A stretch of 64,000 nucleotides of DNA from Torulaspora globosa (lineage: Eukaryota > Ascomycota > Saccharomycetes > Saccharomycetales > Saccharomycetaceae): NCBI RefSeq assembly GCF_014133895.1, contig NC_050730.1, positions 1-64,000 of the forward strand. The letters run 5' to 3'. The position numbers were made by a program, and so were the translations under genes. Every line of letters begins with the position of its first letter. The first letter of the stretch is position 1. Shown here in pieces: positions 56,015-64,000 of this stretch. Below the pieces are notes generated by a model that was not told the DNA's origin, made no database searches, and worked only from the letters and a program-made list of their open reading frames with translations.

Positions 56015-59000
56015 TCACAGCCGAGAAACAAGCCTCTGATACAAATTCTCTAGGCAGGCCTCTAGAGGATGCTTGATGGCAGCCATGTTATGAGTCTCTG
56101 TGTATTGGTCGTATGCCTCGTTCGTAAAGCGCTTCATATCTATCGCTTCGTTGAAGACATCAAAATGCAATCGGTTGGCAAAATGCGAGAATATAGGTCT
56201 TTCGTATTTCAAGTACATCGCAACCAGGGGTACCTTCTTCGTAAGCTTATTGAATGGAATTTCGAGCAGTAGTATAAGGTTCTTTACTATATTTTGTAGT
56301 TCAACCATGTCGATAGAGTCCACCTGGCTAATCATTAATTTATCGTAAAGATCCTTGGTGATGTCAGGCCGAGACTGACGGGCAATATGGAATGTGATAC
56401 TTTTCGAGTCATCGCCTTGTAACTTTTGAAGTTTATAGGTTTTTTCTTCGATGTCCACTTGCTGTCTATCACAAATTTCCTGCAAATTTGAGAGTTCATT
56501 TCTGTTATCTTTAAGAAGATTTTCCAAGTCCTCCTGATGCTGCAGTAAGGCTACTTGGTCCTTCAGTTTGTTCTGCAAATCCTTTAACTGGGCTTCCTTG
56601 TTTTCTATTGTCGCCTTCAACCGAATATTCTCGGCAGACTCGGCCCTAACTTGTTCTCGTATTACAGAAATTGTGCCTGTTACTTCCTCTATCTGTTCAA
56701 CCAGATGGTTAATCTTTTTTTGCTCATCAGTCATAGTACTGCCTTTAAGAGCGGAGATTTGGTTAGTCAAAGCCATCTTTTCTTGAATCAGCTCATCTTT
56801 CTCCTTCAACATCATTGCCTTCTCATCTTGCAGTTTTTCGCATCTCAATTCTCGCTCTTGACATCTATTGTCTAATTCTTTGGACTTTGCTTCGATACCA
56901 TCTATGACACGTTTTTGTTGAGATATCTCTCGCTTTTGGCTTTCTACCAGAATTTTCCATTGATTCTCAATCTGTGAGAGTAGTTCTTGATTTTTCAAGT
57001 TCAGATGTTCTACTTTCTTTTCTAAATCGTGATGCTTCCGATCATGACTTTTGCAGTGAAAACCTACTACATCCGTGTTCTTAGCGGTGAGAAACGGATC
57101 GAAGCAAGTTATTTGATGATCTTTTTTGAAGGTGTGAAGCATTATTGAACCGATATGCAGGTCGAACAGGGTCAGATTCTCTATAAATTTAGAAAGATCT
57201 TCAGAATATTCCTCAATCTTATGAGCGTTTTTAGTGGTGTTTTCATGAGCCTGCTGTTCTTCATGAAGTTCCTCTTGCACACTCTCAAAGCTACGCCTTA
57301 GTTCTTTAATAATTTCATTCGCCTCAGCATAAAGTGCTTTCAGCCGTTCTTTCTCCTTCAAAGACTCCTGTAGTTGAGCCTCTATATCCTTTTGTTCCTT
57401 CTCTAGGCCGTCCCGCGATTCTGTCAAGCTCTCCACTTCTTTCTTTAACTGCTCATTGAGATATAAAGCGGTACCAAGTTTTTCTTTGTTCTCCTTTCTG
57501 TACAACTCGGCCTCATTCTTCAGTGCCTGCATTTCGTCCTGTAGCTTATTGTTAACATCATTAGCGTTCCTCAAATTTTCCCTTATCAAGCATAGCTCAT
57601 TTCGCAACTGGCTTTCAGAGGACTTCAAAAGCTGTTCATTATTTTGAAGCCTTTCATTGTCTGTATTAGCAAGCTGTAACTTCCTCATAAGTTCTGCCAC
57701 TTCCGATTGAAGATCATTTCGAGCTGATTTTGAGCGCTGCAGTTCACGTGTGAGTTCATTGTTTTGTTTTTCAATAGTCTGTAGCTTTTCTTTATATTGA
57801 TTAGTATCTGATTGCAATGTCTTTTGAAGCTGTCGTAAGCGCTTCAAATCGCTCTCAAGCTGATCAATATGGGCTTCAAGCTTCTTTATCGCTTTCCCAT
57901 TACTACTTTCTAGCTCCTCTTGAGATGATCGAGCATTTTTCAGCTGCTTTTGAAGTTGCTCAACGTTTTCTTCTCTCATCTTCAGTTCTTCCTTGATGGA
58001 TGTGTGTTGTGATTGTAGCTCATCGTAGCTTTTCTTAGCGTTCTCTATGATGGAATTTTTGTGCTCTAATTCATTGCATTTTTCTTTTAATTCTTTTTGC
58101 ACATTATGAAGTTCGTCCATTCTTGCAGAAAGATCATCCTGAGCCTTGGATAATTTCTTTCGATATTCCGATTCATACTCTTCTGTGATTGCTACTAGTT
58201 TTGCTTCTTTATCGTCTAGCCGCTTTTGCCATTCAGAATTTGATGTTCGCAGCTCGTTGAACGCCGCTTCCCTTTCAGAGTTTATTCGTTCTTTTAGCTC
58301 ATCTATTGTTGTTTCCAGTTTCTCCCGACGTTGATCATGTCTTTCTTCAACCTCTAGCAATCGTTTTCTCGCTTCTTCAATGAGGTCATCCTTTCGGCTG
58401 ATCTCATCCCTTAAATTCTTGACCATGATGCCATTGGTCTCGCTTTCTTGAATCCTATTTCTCTCGGAGACTTCTAACAATCTTTTAACCTCATCCAGCT
58501 GCTCCATAGCAGAACTGATTTGACTATCCTTGCTCTGCTGTAACATTTTTACAGCTTCAAGCTCGTTTTTTCTGTCCTCTAAGGCCTTGCTCATTGCTTT
58601 CAGCTGGTTATCCCTTTCTGCTTGAATCGAATTTTGCTGCACTACTTGAGCCTTCAATTTTGAGATTTCATCCTTCAATAGCATGGTTTCTCTTCTCAGA
58701 CCACTAATCAGCTCATCCTCAGTCGGTTGACTGGAACTTTTTGAAACACCTATCACATCATCCTGAACTTCCCTGGGTTTTCCGCTAGTTATCTTTGCCA
58801 GAGTAAGTGGAGTAGACTGCCCCGCCACTTCACCTATACTTTGGTCGTGTTCATTACTCGAAGCGCCATTCTCAAGCGGAGCTTCAACAGGCGTTGAAGC
58901 CCGCAAATTGTGTCCAGAAGGTGGCGGTTTAGCACCAGAAGGAACTCTTCGAATAGTAGATAGTGTAGAGCTCTCTCCAGTTGCTGCATCCGACGGCGGA

Positions 59001-59266
59001 GGCTGCGGTTTTGGTGGCAGCTCCAACTTAATGCCTTTCTTCGCATCAATTTCTCGAGCTATCGCCAGCGCTTGCTTCTTTGGATTGAAAGTGTCCATAA
59101 AACTCCACGGCTTGATTCGCCGTGGACTTCCCGCTACCGTGAGCATCGAGTCGTCCTGATCTTGTCCCTCGCTATCCGTGTAATCGAACCTTTCTTCTTC
59201 GCTCTCATCTTCTTCCTCCACCACCGCGCTAACACAGGAAGCAGCTAGCTTCTTGATATCTGCCAT
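56015..59266 (-). CDS. long coiled-coil protein, CNM67/ADY3 orthologue
   Basis: A 1083-residue protein occupying the place of YNL225C (CNM67), whose chromosome IV duplicate is ADY3. Cnm67 anchors the outer plaque of the spindle pole body; Ady3 works at the leading edge of the prospore membrane in meiosis. An acidic N-terminus (EEEDESEEERFDYTDSEG) and a short motif RIKPWSFMDTFNPKKQALAIA (about 50-71) precede a Pro/Ser-rich part. A nearly unbroken coiled coil of about 750 residues (about 190-940) follows, then a compact C-terminal domain (LYDKLMISQVDSIDMVELQN, LVAMYLKYERPIFSHFANRL, IKHPLEACLENLYQRLVSRL). The C-terminal domain is the conserved part and targets the spindle pole body in Cnm67. The ATG at 59266 is used rather than TTG at 59272. 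It is longer than either S. cerevisiae copy (581 and 790). Confidence 0.85.
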   Translation of the reverse strand: MADIKKLAASCVSAVVEEEDESEEERFDYTDSEGQDQDDSMLTVAGSPRRIKPWSFMDTFNPKKQALAIAREIDAKKGIKLELPPKPQPPPSDAATGESSTLSTIRRVPSGAKPPPSGHNLRASTPVEAPLENGASSNEHDQSIGEVAGQSTPLTLAKITSGKPREVQDDVIGVSKSSSQPTEDELISGLRRETMLLKDEISKLKAQVVQQNSIQAERDNQLKAMSKALEDRKNELEAVKMLQQSKDSQISSAMEQLDEVKRLLEVSERNRIQESETNGIMVKNLRDEISRKDDLIEEARKRLLEVEERHDQRREKLETTIDELKERINSEREAAFNELRTSNSEWQKRLDDKEAKLVAITEEYESEYRKKLSKAQDDLSARMDELHNVQKELKEKCNELEHKNSIIENAKKSYDELQSQHTSIKEELKMREENVEQLQKQLKNARSSQEELESSNGKAIKKLEAHIDQLESDLKRLRQLQKTLQSDTNQYKEKLQTIEKQNNELTRELQRSKSARNDLQSEVAELMRKLQLANTDNERLQNNEQLLKSSESQLRNELCLIRENLRNANDVNNKLQDEMQALKNEAELYRKENKEKLGTALYLNEQLKKEVESLTESRDGLEKEQKDIEAQLQESLKEKERLKALYAEANEIIKELRRSFESVQEELHEEQQAHENTTKNAHKIEEYSEDLSKFIENLTLFDLHIGSIMLHTFKKDHQITCFDPFLTAKNTDVVGFHCKSHDRKHHDLEKKVEHLNLKNQELLSQIENQWKILVESQKREISQQKRVIDGIEAKSKELDNRCQERELRCEKLQDEKAMMLKEKDELIQEKMALTNQISALKGSTMTDEQKKINHLVEQIEEVTGTISVIREQVRAESAENIRLKATIENKEAQLKDLQNKLKDQVALLQHQEDLENLLKDNRNELSNLQEICDRQQVDIEEKTYKLQKLQGDDSKSITFHIARQSRPDITKDLYDKLMISQVDSIDMVELQNIVKNLILLLEIPFNKLTKKVPLVAMYLKYERPIFSHFANRLHFDVFNEAIDMKRFTNEAYDQYTETHNMAAIKHPLEACLENLYQRLVSRL

Positions 59267-59403
59267 GACCAACCCAAACGATCACAAGAGCAGACTTTAG
59301 GAGAAACTTTCTTTGTCTTTGTGGCAAGCATCCACAAACATCTTGTCGTGTTGTGTACTGTTTACATTTTTGTGTAACGCGACCCGAAATTACCAGCTCG
59401 AAG

Positions 59404-59436
59404 GCTGATCTTGCCATATAAAAGCCCAAGATCAGC
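59404..59436. repeat. 10-bp inverted repeat around a TATA box
   Basis: GCTGATCTTG (59404-59413) and its exact complement CAAGATCAGC (59427-59436) flank TATAAAAG (59417-59424). On the plus strand the first ATG after it (59509) opens only 14 codons. It may be a promoter for an unannotated transcript or chance. From 59437 to 60045 I see no gene. Confidence 0.4.
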
Positions 59437-60045
59437 GACTCCAGCGAAGTAGTAAGTCACTTTGAGATCGGATCTCCTCTATCTAGTAGTTTTGTAGTAG
59501 CAAGAAGTATGGAGAAGCTTGAACAGCCGCTAGTGCGGCTGTCGCTCTTGTAGCTACAATTCTCTTACACTTCAAAGTGGTAGAATGGGCTAATAATCTG
59601 CGCTGCACTTCTGCAGGGGGGGATTAACGTAGGACAGTACCAATTTGGTAGAATCTGTAAGATCACTCACTGAAGAGCTTATCCATTTAGTCGAAGATAT
59701 AGGTGAGTGTGGCGTAGCTACTAGCGGGAGCATTTGCCTGATAATACAAAATGAGCATCACCAAAGGGTGCTGTTCACTTGATATGGTTGAAGTCACTTG
59801 TGCTAGGTCGCCGAAAGATACTTGGCTGACTCTTGGGGCGGATAGCACAAATAGTTAAGGAGCCAGTCGAATGGTCGCTTGTGTTTTGCTCGAAATCGAG
59901 TAAATCCACTGTTCACCCGGAATTGTGCAGAGACTACACACAATAATGTAAAGGCCGGACTGAGCCCATCTGGACGTAGGACCCCCGCCTCGCCAAATCT
60001 CATCTAAATAAGCACGCTCCTCCCCGTCTTACAAAATTACTTCGG

Positions 60046-60507
60046 CTATTTTGCGGAGTCTTTTGGTCCAGCAGATGTCGCACATGTCTTAGCTGTTAAA
60101 TTCAAGATACCAGTAAGCACGGGAGTGCTTGCTAGTTTCTTCGCTGGTAGTTGCGGCTTCGATAAGGACAGTTTGAGTGGAAGTAAGTGAAGAGCTGGAG
60201 GATTTGCCACTATAGGCTGCGTTTCTACATTCACACGTTGCCGGAAGTTGAATTCCTCGTACCTCATCGAAGTGCATAAACTGGCATATGTCATTCAAAG
60301 CGGCAAAAACATCTGCAGACTTTCTTCCGAGACTGGTTGGTTTATCAAATTTAGCGCTGGTAACTCTTCTGGATCCTCGAGCGCACCAATATTCACATCC
60401 AGCGCCGCCGCCGCTGGATCCGTCGTTGGGTCCTGAATAATTAACGCTTTCAAGTCACTAGACAACTGAATAAATCGATACACTCTGCACTGCCCATCTC
60501 GCTGGAT
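60046..60507 (-). pseudogene. relic of an M16 insulinase-family (STE23-like) gene
   Basis: Short minus-strand pieces in shifting frames line up with the a-factor-processing protease family (Ste23/insulin-degrading enzyme). From 60507 a first piece reads VYRFIQLSSDLKALIIQDP and then AAAALDVNIGALEDPEELPA, the family start just before the zinc-binding HxxEH, which is missing. After a one-base frame change near 60335, SADVFAALNDICQFMHFDEV and RGIQLPATCECRNA resemble a segment some 270 residues further on (FNELQDIS.ATFKFKQ in Ste23). A third frame gives AKKLASTPVLTGILN, like the family's AKCLEKDYIPVSRIL. So a large internal deletion and at least two frameshifts have occurred and no catalytic site remains. 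It sits between CNM67/ADY3 and SQS1, where S. cerevisiae has no such gene. Confidence 0.7.
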
Positions 60508-60659
60508 TGATATTATCGTGAAAAAAATATCATTCTTTGAAGAATTAGTCTCTTTGCCCTTTTGTTCTCAGATTTTCCGTCACCGAGCTCCACAGTACGG
60601 TATATCACTATACTTCGCGGCCAAGGTAACAGATCAATGAGGAACCCCCAATCGGTGGT

Positions 60660-62801
60660 CTACTTCTTTCCATCGTGTCTTAACCCTGATTTGCTCTTCT
60701 TAACAGTGGCCATAAGTGGCTCGCTTATGCCTTTATTACCGTGCGCCCCCAGGCCTTCTCCGTTGGTCCATCCTAATTTCTCCAAAATTCTTCTCCCAAT
60801 GTTGTCACGACCGATTTCTGGCGCATCTTTACCAATAACTTGTCCCTCCATGGTGTGAAATCTAACCCTTGTTGTTTTGGTCACATTCACACTTGCATCC
60901 TTAGGACGACTGACGTCTATGCGCATAAATATCGGACGCTGTTTGAGTAGCTGATCAATCAAATTGTAGTTAGGAAATGAGCGGTGAGTTTTCTTAGTCT
61001 TTTGCGCGACTACCTGAGTATGATTTGCGGAACCTATCTTGGATGATTTCATGTTGTAATGCTGAGCGAATTTCGCGATAGTTCTATTTCCATGGGGATC
61101 TAAAGCAGGGAAAGTCAAACGGTCTCTATTGCTAGTTAGAAAATGCTCAAATTCATCTCTAATATTATGCACATGCAGGCCAGCTGGGTATTTCTTGGTA
61201 AGATCGCTTGAATTTTGGTTCTCCAAGTCAATGAAATCCTGCTTGTCTCTTCGTTTTTTGGCCTTGTGGGCTAATCTGTTACTCAGTTTATCCTGTAATG
61301 TGGCTATACTCTCCGTATCAAGGCCCAGAGATTCATCGATTAGCAATTTCTTCTTCCGACCCTTCCCAGTGGCCTCAAGGGAGCAAGTTTGGTACTCCTG
61401 ATTGCGAGTTTGGCTGTACTTTTCGCTGTAGTGAATTAAATCGTCGATACCTTCTCTCATATCAGATCCAACGCTATCGCCCCCAATTGAAGAAAGCTCT
61501 GTTTCTTCATCTGACTCGTCGGAAAGTGGTACGTCAGAATAAGTGGGAGTTGGTGGCTGTTCGGTTGGTATCACTGAGGCCTTTATGAATTTCAAATAGG
61601 CTCCATAGCGGTGCTCGGGAAACTTTCGCTCTTGAAGGATGAAATCACTAAATAATTCCTCACTTAGCCACCTGAACTCGTGGTCGGCAAACATACTGAA
61701 GCATCTTACGAAGTAGCTGTTGTCAAATGCCCCTAATCTCATATTTGTCACATGAATGTCCGAGAGGTCAACTAGGTAATCCTCCTCAAGGAAACCAAAC
61801 TCCGGTTCTGAGTCAGTTGCCTCGTTCGTTCCTTTCTGGAGGGATGATTGCTCTTCGGCTATCTTCAAAGTTTCCATATTGTTTGATAAGCGAGGCGACT
61901 CTGATTGAGAAGGCTCAGTATCCGAGTCGGATGACTCAATCCAGCTTTTGATCGAAGAATCATCATCCGATTCGTCCGATGCAGGCTTGACATTAGCCAA
62001 GATCTTCGAAATGTATTGTTGCACCGGAGTTGAGCTTATGCTCGTGTCCACTGAGACAGAGATACCATCTGAAAATTGTTTCACTGGAAGCTCAGTCTTG
62101 CCAACGGTTATAATAGGATTGAACTCGACCGCAGAGGCTTCCTCCACGAGAATCGGCACCTCTTCATCGACCTGTACTGCTCGCGTTTGTGGATCTTCAG
62201 TTGTCTGAGACCCTGTGGTATCGACATAAAAGATCTCCTCGTTTTTCAGCTGTGTAACGTCCTCCTCGCTCTCCTCAGAGGCCACCTCGGCGCAACGGTG
62301 CGACTCTTGAGCTGAGCCATCTGCCACGTCCACGAAGTTTCCAGCTTGAGATATCTTGTCGTGGGCGTTTTTCCTTCTCAGCTGCTCGATCAAATCGTGC
62401 GACGGGTCGTAAATTTCCTTGGCTCGTATGAACTCCATCGGTCTGCTTCTAAAACTCGCTCTAGCGCTGCTGAGATCACTCGTCGACTGATTGCGGCTTC
62501 CTAGCCTTAAACCACCCATCTTCATGGATTTTTCGTTCTGAGACCGACCAAAGTAATAGTCCGCAACAGCACTAGGCGACACGAATGACCGCCCAGCGCC
62601 TTGTGAATACACATCTGACATCAAGGGATTATCCAGATCCCCATCGCCCATTGCCAGCCCAGAATTATGCCAGATATTTTGCCTCTTTCCCGTGTCGCGA
62701 TCCTGTCTTCGAGCACCCCTCCGCCTATTCCCCCGACCTCTCGAGCCTCCCCGGCCATGAGGTTTCCCTCGGCTGTTGTAATGACTGTGTCTCTTAGCCA
62801 T
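60660..62801 (-). CDS. SQS1: Prp43 cofactor Sqs1 (Pfa1), R3H and G-patch protein
   Basis: A 713-residue protein (S. cerevisiae Sqs1 is 767). Sqs1 stimulates the DEAH helicase Prp43 in ribosome assembly and splicing-factor recycling. The Arg/Gly/His-rich start (MAKRHSHYNSRGKPHGRGG) suits RNA binding; acidic Ser-rich stretches occupy the middle. An R3H domain lies at about 555-605 (FEHFLTSNRDRLTFPALDPH, GNRTIAKFAQHYNMKS), and the G-patch at about 672-700 (IGRRILEKLGWTNGEGLGAH, GNKGISEPL), which activates Prp43. The start is a true ATG. It is divergent from ATG4 with 208 bases between. Confidence 0.95.
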   Translation of the reverse strand: MAKRHSHYNSRGKPHGRGGSRGRGNRRRGARRQDRDTGKRQNIWHNSGLAMGDGDLDNPLMSDVYSQGAGRSFVSPSAVADYYFGRSQNEKSMKMGGLRLGSRNQSTSDLSSARASFRSRPMEFIRAKEIYDPSHDLIEQLRRKNAHDKISQAGNFVDVADGSAQESHRCAEVASEESEEDVTQLKNEEIFYVDTTGSQTTEDPQTRAVQVDEEVPILVEEASAVEFNPIITVGKTELPVKQFSDGISVSVDTSISSTPVQQYISKILANVKPASDESDDDSSIKSWIESSDSDTEPSQSESPRLSNNMETLKIAEEQSSLQKGTNEATDSEPEFGFLEEDYLVDLSDIHVTNMRLGAFDNSYFVRCFSMFADHEFRWLSEELFSDFILQERKFPEHRYGAYLKFIKASVIPTEQPPTPTYSDVPLSDESDEETELSSIGGDSVGSDMREGIDDLIHYSEKYSQTRNQEYQTCSLEATGKGRKKKLLIDESLGLDTESIATLQDKLSNRLAHKAKKRRDKQDFIDLENQNSSDLTKKYPAGLHVHNIRDEFEHFLTSNRDRLTFPALDPHGNRTIAKFAQHYNMKSSKIGSANHTQVVAQKTKKTHRSFPNYNLIDQLLKQRPIFMRIDVSRPKDASVNVTKTTRVRFHTMEGQVIGKDAPEIGRDNIGRRILEKLGWTNGEGLGAHGNKGISEPLMATVKKSKSGLRHDGKK

Positions 62802-62947
62802 CTTTCAGCACTGCTGGTTGTGCTAACGACAGCTTCTAGAGTTTTTATATTCTTCAATCTCTAGTAGTTTGTATGTTCTTGTAATTAAGAGGGCTATCTT
62901 ACGAATCTTGTTGTAAAAAGTGAAAAGGATCAAAGCTTGCAAGATCA

Positions 62948-62955
62948 TATAAAAG
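62948..62955 (+). promoter_or_regulatory. TATA box of ATG4
   Basis: TATAAAAG ends 54 bases before the first ATG of ATG4. Confidence 0.55.
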
Positions 62956-63009
62956 AAGCACTGTAGGGTCCTGTTTGCAGCGAAGCAACGAGCTCAATAA
63001 GGTGATCGG

Positions 63010-64000
63010 ATGATGGAGCTTGTTCAGAGGATTTCACAGCAGCTTTTGGAGTCCACAGATCAGCCCACTGGACCTAGGGAATACGTCGTTCTGGGAGAAA
63101 TATACTCGTCTGTTTGTGCTGATCAAGGTGAAGAAGGGTCCCATGTTGGAAGTTCTGGATTTTTGAACGGATTCCTTGCCAGGAATGAGAGCTTAAATCA
63201 AGATTTTTTGTCAGATGTACAGTCCAGGCTGCAGTTCACGTATAGAACCAAGTTTGTTCCAATCCCGAGAGCAGCTGGTGGACCATCACCGCTTAGTTTC
63301 CATTTCTTGATCAGGGAAAACCCGTTGGCTACGATAGAGAACGCAATACACAATCCAGACTGTTTCAATACCGACATTGGCTGGGGCTGCATGATACGAA
63401 CTGGGCAAAGTCTTCTGGGAAATGCATTGCAGATAGCTAGACTCGGAAGGGATTATAGAGTACACCAGGGTCGGGACGAGGAGGAGCACGAGATTATGGA
63501 TTGGTTCATCGATTCGCCAGAGGCGCACTTCTCCGTGCATAACTTTGTGTCAGAGGGCTTGAGCCTCTCGAACAAGAAGCCAGGCGAATGGTTTGGCCCT
63601 GCTGCGACATCGCGAAGTATACAGAGTCTGCTCAACCGATTTCCCGCCAGCGGAATCGACAGATGTTTGATTTCGGTGTCGTCTGGTGATGTTTACGAGG
63701 ATGAGGTAAGGCAGACCTTTGCGGAGAACGAAAATGCCCGAGTACTGCTGCTGCTGGGAGTTAAGCTAGGGGTTAATGCTGTGAATGAGTATTATTGGGA
63801 TGATGTAAAGCAAATACTGGCATCGAAATTCTCTGTGGGGATAGCAGGAGGCAGGCCCTCGTCGTCATTGTATTTTATCGGGTACGAAGGAAATGAACTG
63901 ATATACTTTGATCCTCATACGCCACAGCCCTCTTTTCAACCCAATGCTTCAAAATCATTCTACGAAACATGCCACACCACTAGTTTTGGCAAGCTGCTCA
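63010..64000 (+). CDS. ATG4: Atg8-processing cysteine protease Atg4, cut by window end
   Basis: The first 330 codons of ATG4 (S. cerevisiae Atg4 is 494 residues); the frame stays open to the window edge. Atg4 trims Atg8 to expose its C-terminal Gly for coupling to phosphatidylethanolamine and later releases it from membranes. The catalytic Cys127 is in DIGWGCMIRTGQSLLGNAL; the Asp-His pair is in YFDPHTPQ near residues 302-304; NKKPGEWFGPAATSRSIQSL and VGIAGGRPSSSLYFIGYEG are family blocks. Two ATGs are adjacent (63010, 63013) and either could serve. It is divergent from SQS1. Confidence 0.96.
   Translation, partial: MMELVQRISQQLLESTDQPTGPREYVVLGEIYSSVCADQGEEGSHVGSSGFLNGFLARNESLNQDFLSDVQSRLQFTYRTKFVPIPRAAGGPSPLSFHFLIRENPLATIENAIHNPDCFNTDIGWGCMIRTGQSLLGNALQIARLGRDYRVHQGRDEEEHEIMDWFIDSPEAHFSVHNFVSEGLSLSNKKPGEWFGPAATSRSIQSLLNRFPASGIDRCLISVSSGDVYEDEVRQTFAENENARVLLLLGVKLGVNAVNEYYWDDVKQILASKFSVGIAGGRPSSSLYFIGYEGNELIYFDPHTPQPSFQPNASKSFYETCHTTSFGKLL

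Overview
The window is the left end of a chromosome from a budding yeast of the family Saccharomycetaceae. The genes are almost all intronless. The tRNA is an ordinary nuclear tRNA-Val(AAC). From about 22.7 kb on, every gene is recognisable and runs in the order of S. cerevisiae chromosome XIV from YNL242W to YNL223W: ATG2, ZWF1, NAR1, LAP3, KEX2, YTP1, SIN4, YNL234W, BNI4, CSL4, PDR16, ELA1, URE2, JJJ1, CNM67/ADY3, SQS1, ATG4. LRG1, which in S. cerevisiae lies on the duplicated chromosome IV block next to ADY3, sits here between ATG2 and ZWF1. That interleaving is expected of a lineage that never had the whole-genome duplication (Lachancea, Kluyveromyces, Torulaspora or Zygosaccharomyces type). 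I cannot fix the genus.

Region by region: 1-3.5 kb is gene-free subtelomeric repeat (a G-free strand, a 50/149-bp minisatellite carrying CRE palindromes, a 46-bp G/T-rich repeat, and degenerate repeats). 3.56-8.46 kb is a broken Y'-type telomeric helicase gene on the minus strand, with a likely intron, several frameshifts and a template-switch insertion. 8.76-11.5 kb holds a BIO3/BIO6-type aminotransferase and a PhyH-type 2-oxoglutarate dioxygenase that share a promoter element; I read them as a candidate BIO6-BIO1 biotin pair. 11.5-15.0 kb holds a divergent sugar transporter and aldose 1-epimerase with Mig1-type sites between them. 15.0-18.9 kb is nearly empty apart from the tRNA.

18.9-22.2 kb carries two fast-evolving genes where SLA2 would be expected: a MATA-type HMG-box factor and a 465-residue orphan. 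The conserved housekeeping block follows to the right edge, where ATG4 is cut by the window end. Inside it, between CNM67/ADY3 and SQS1, lies a small relic of an M16 insulinase-family (STE23-like) gene.

Many open frames here begin at TTG or GTG. For real genes I moved the start to the first in-frame ATG that matches the family. All family assignments come from reading the sequence against remembered family members; no database search was run.
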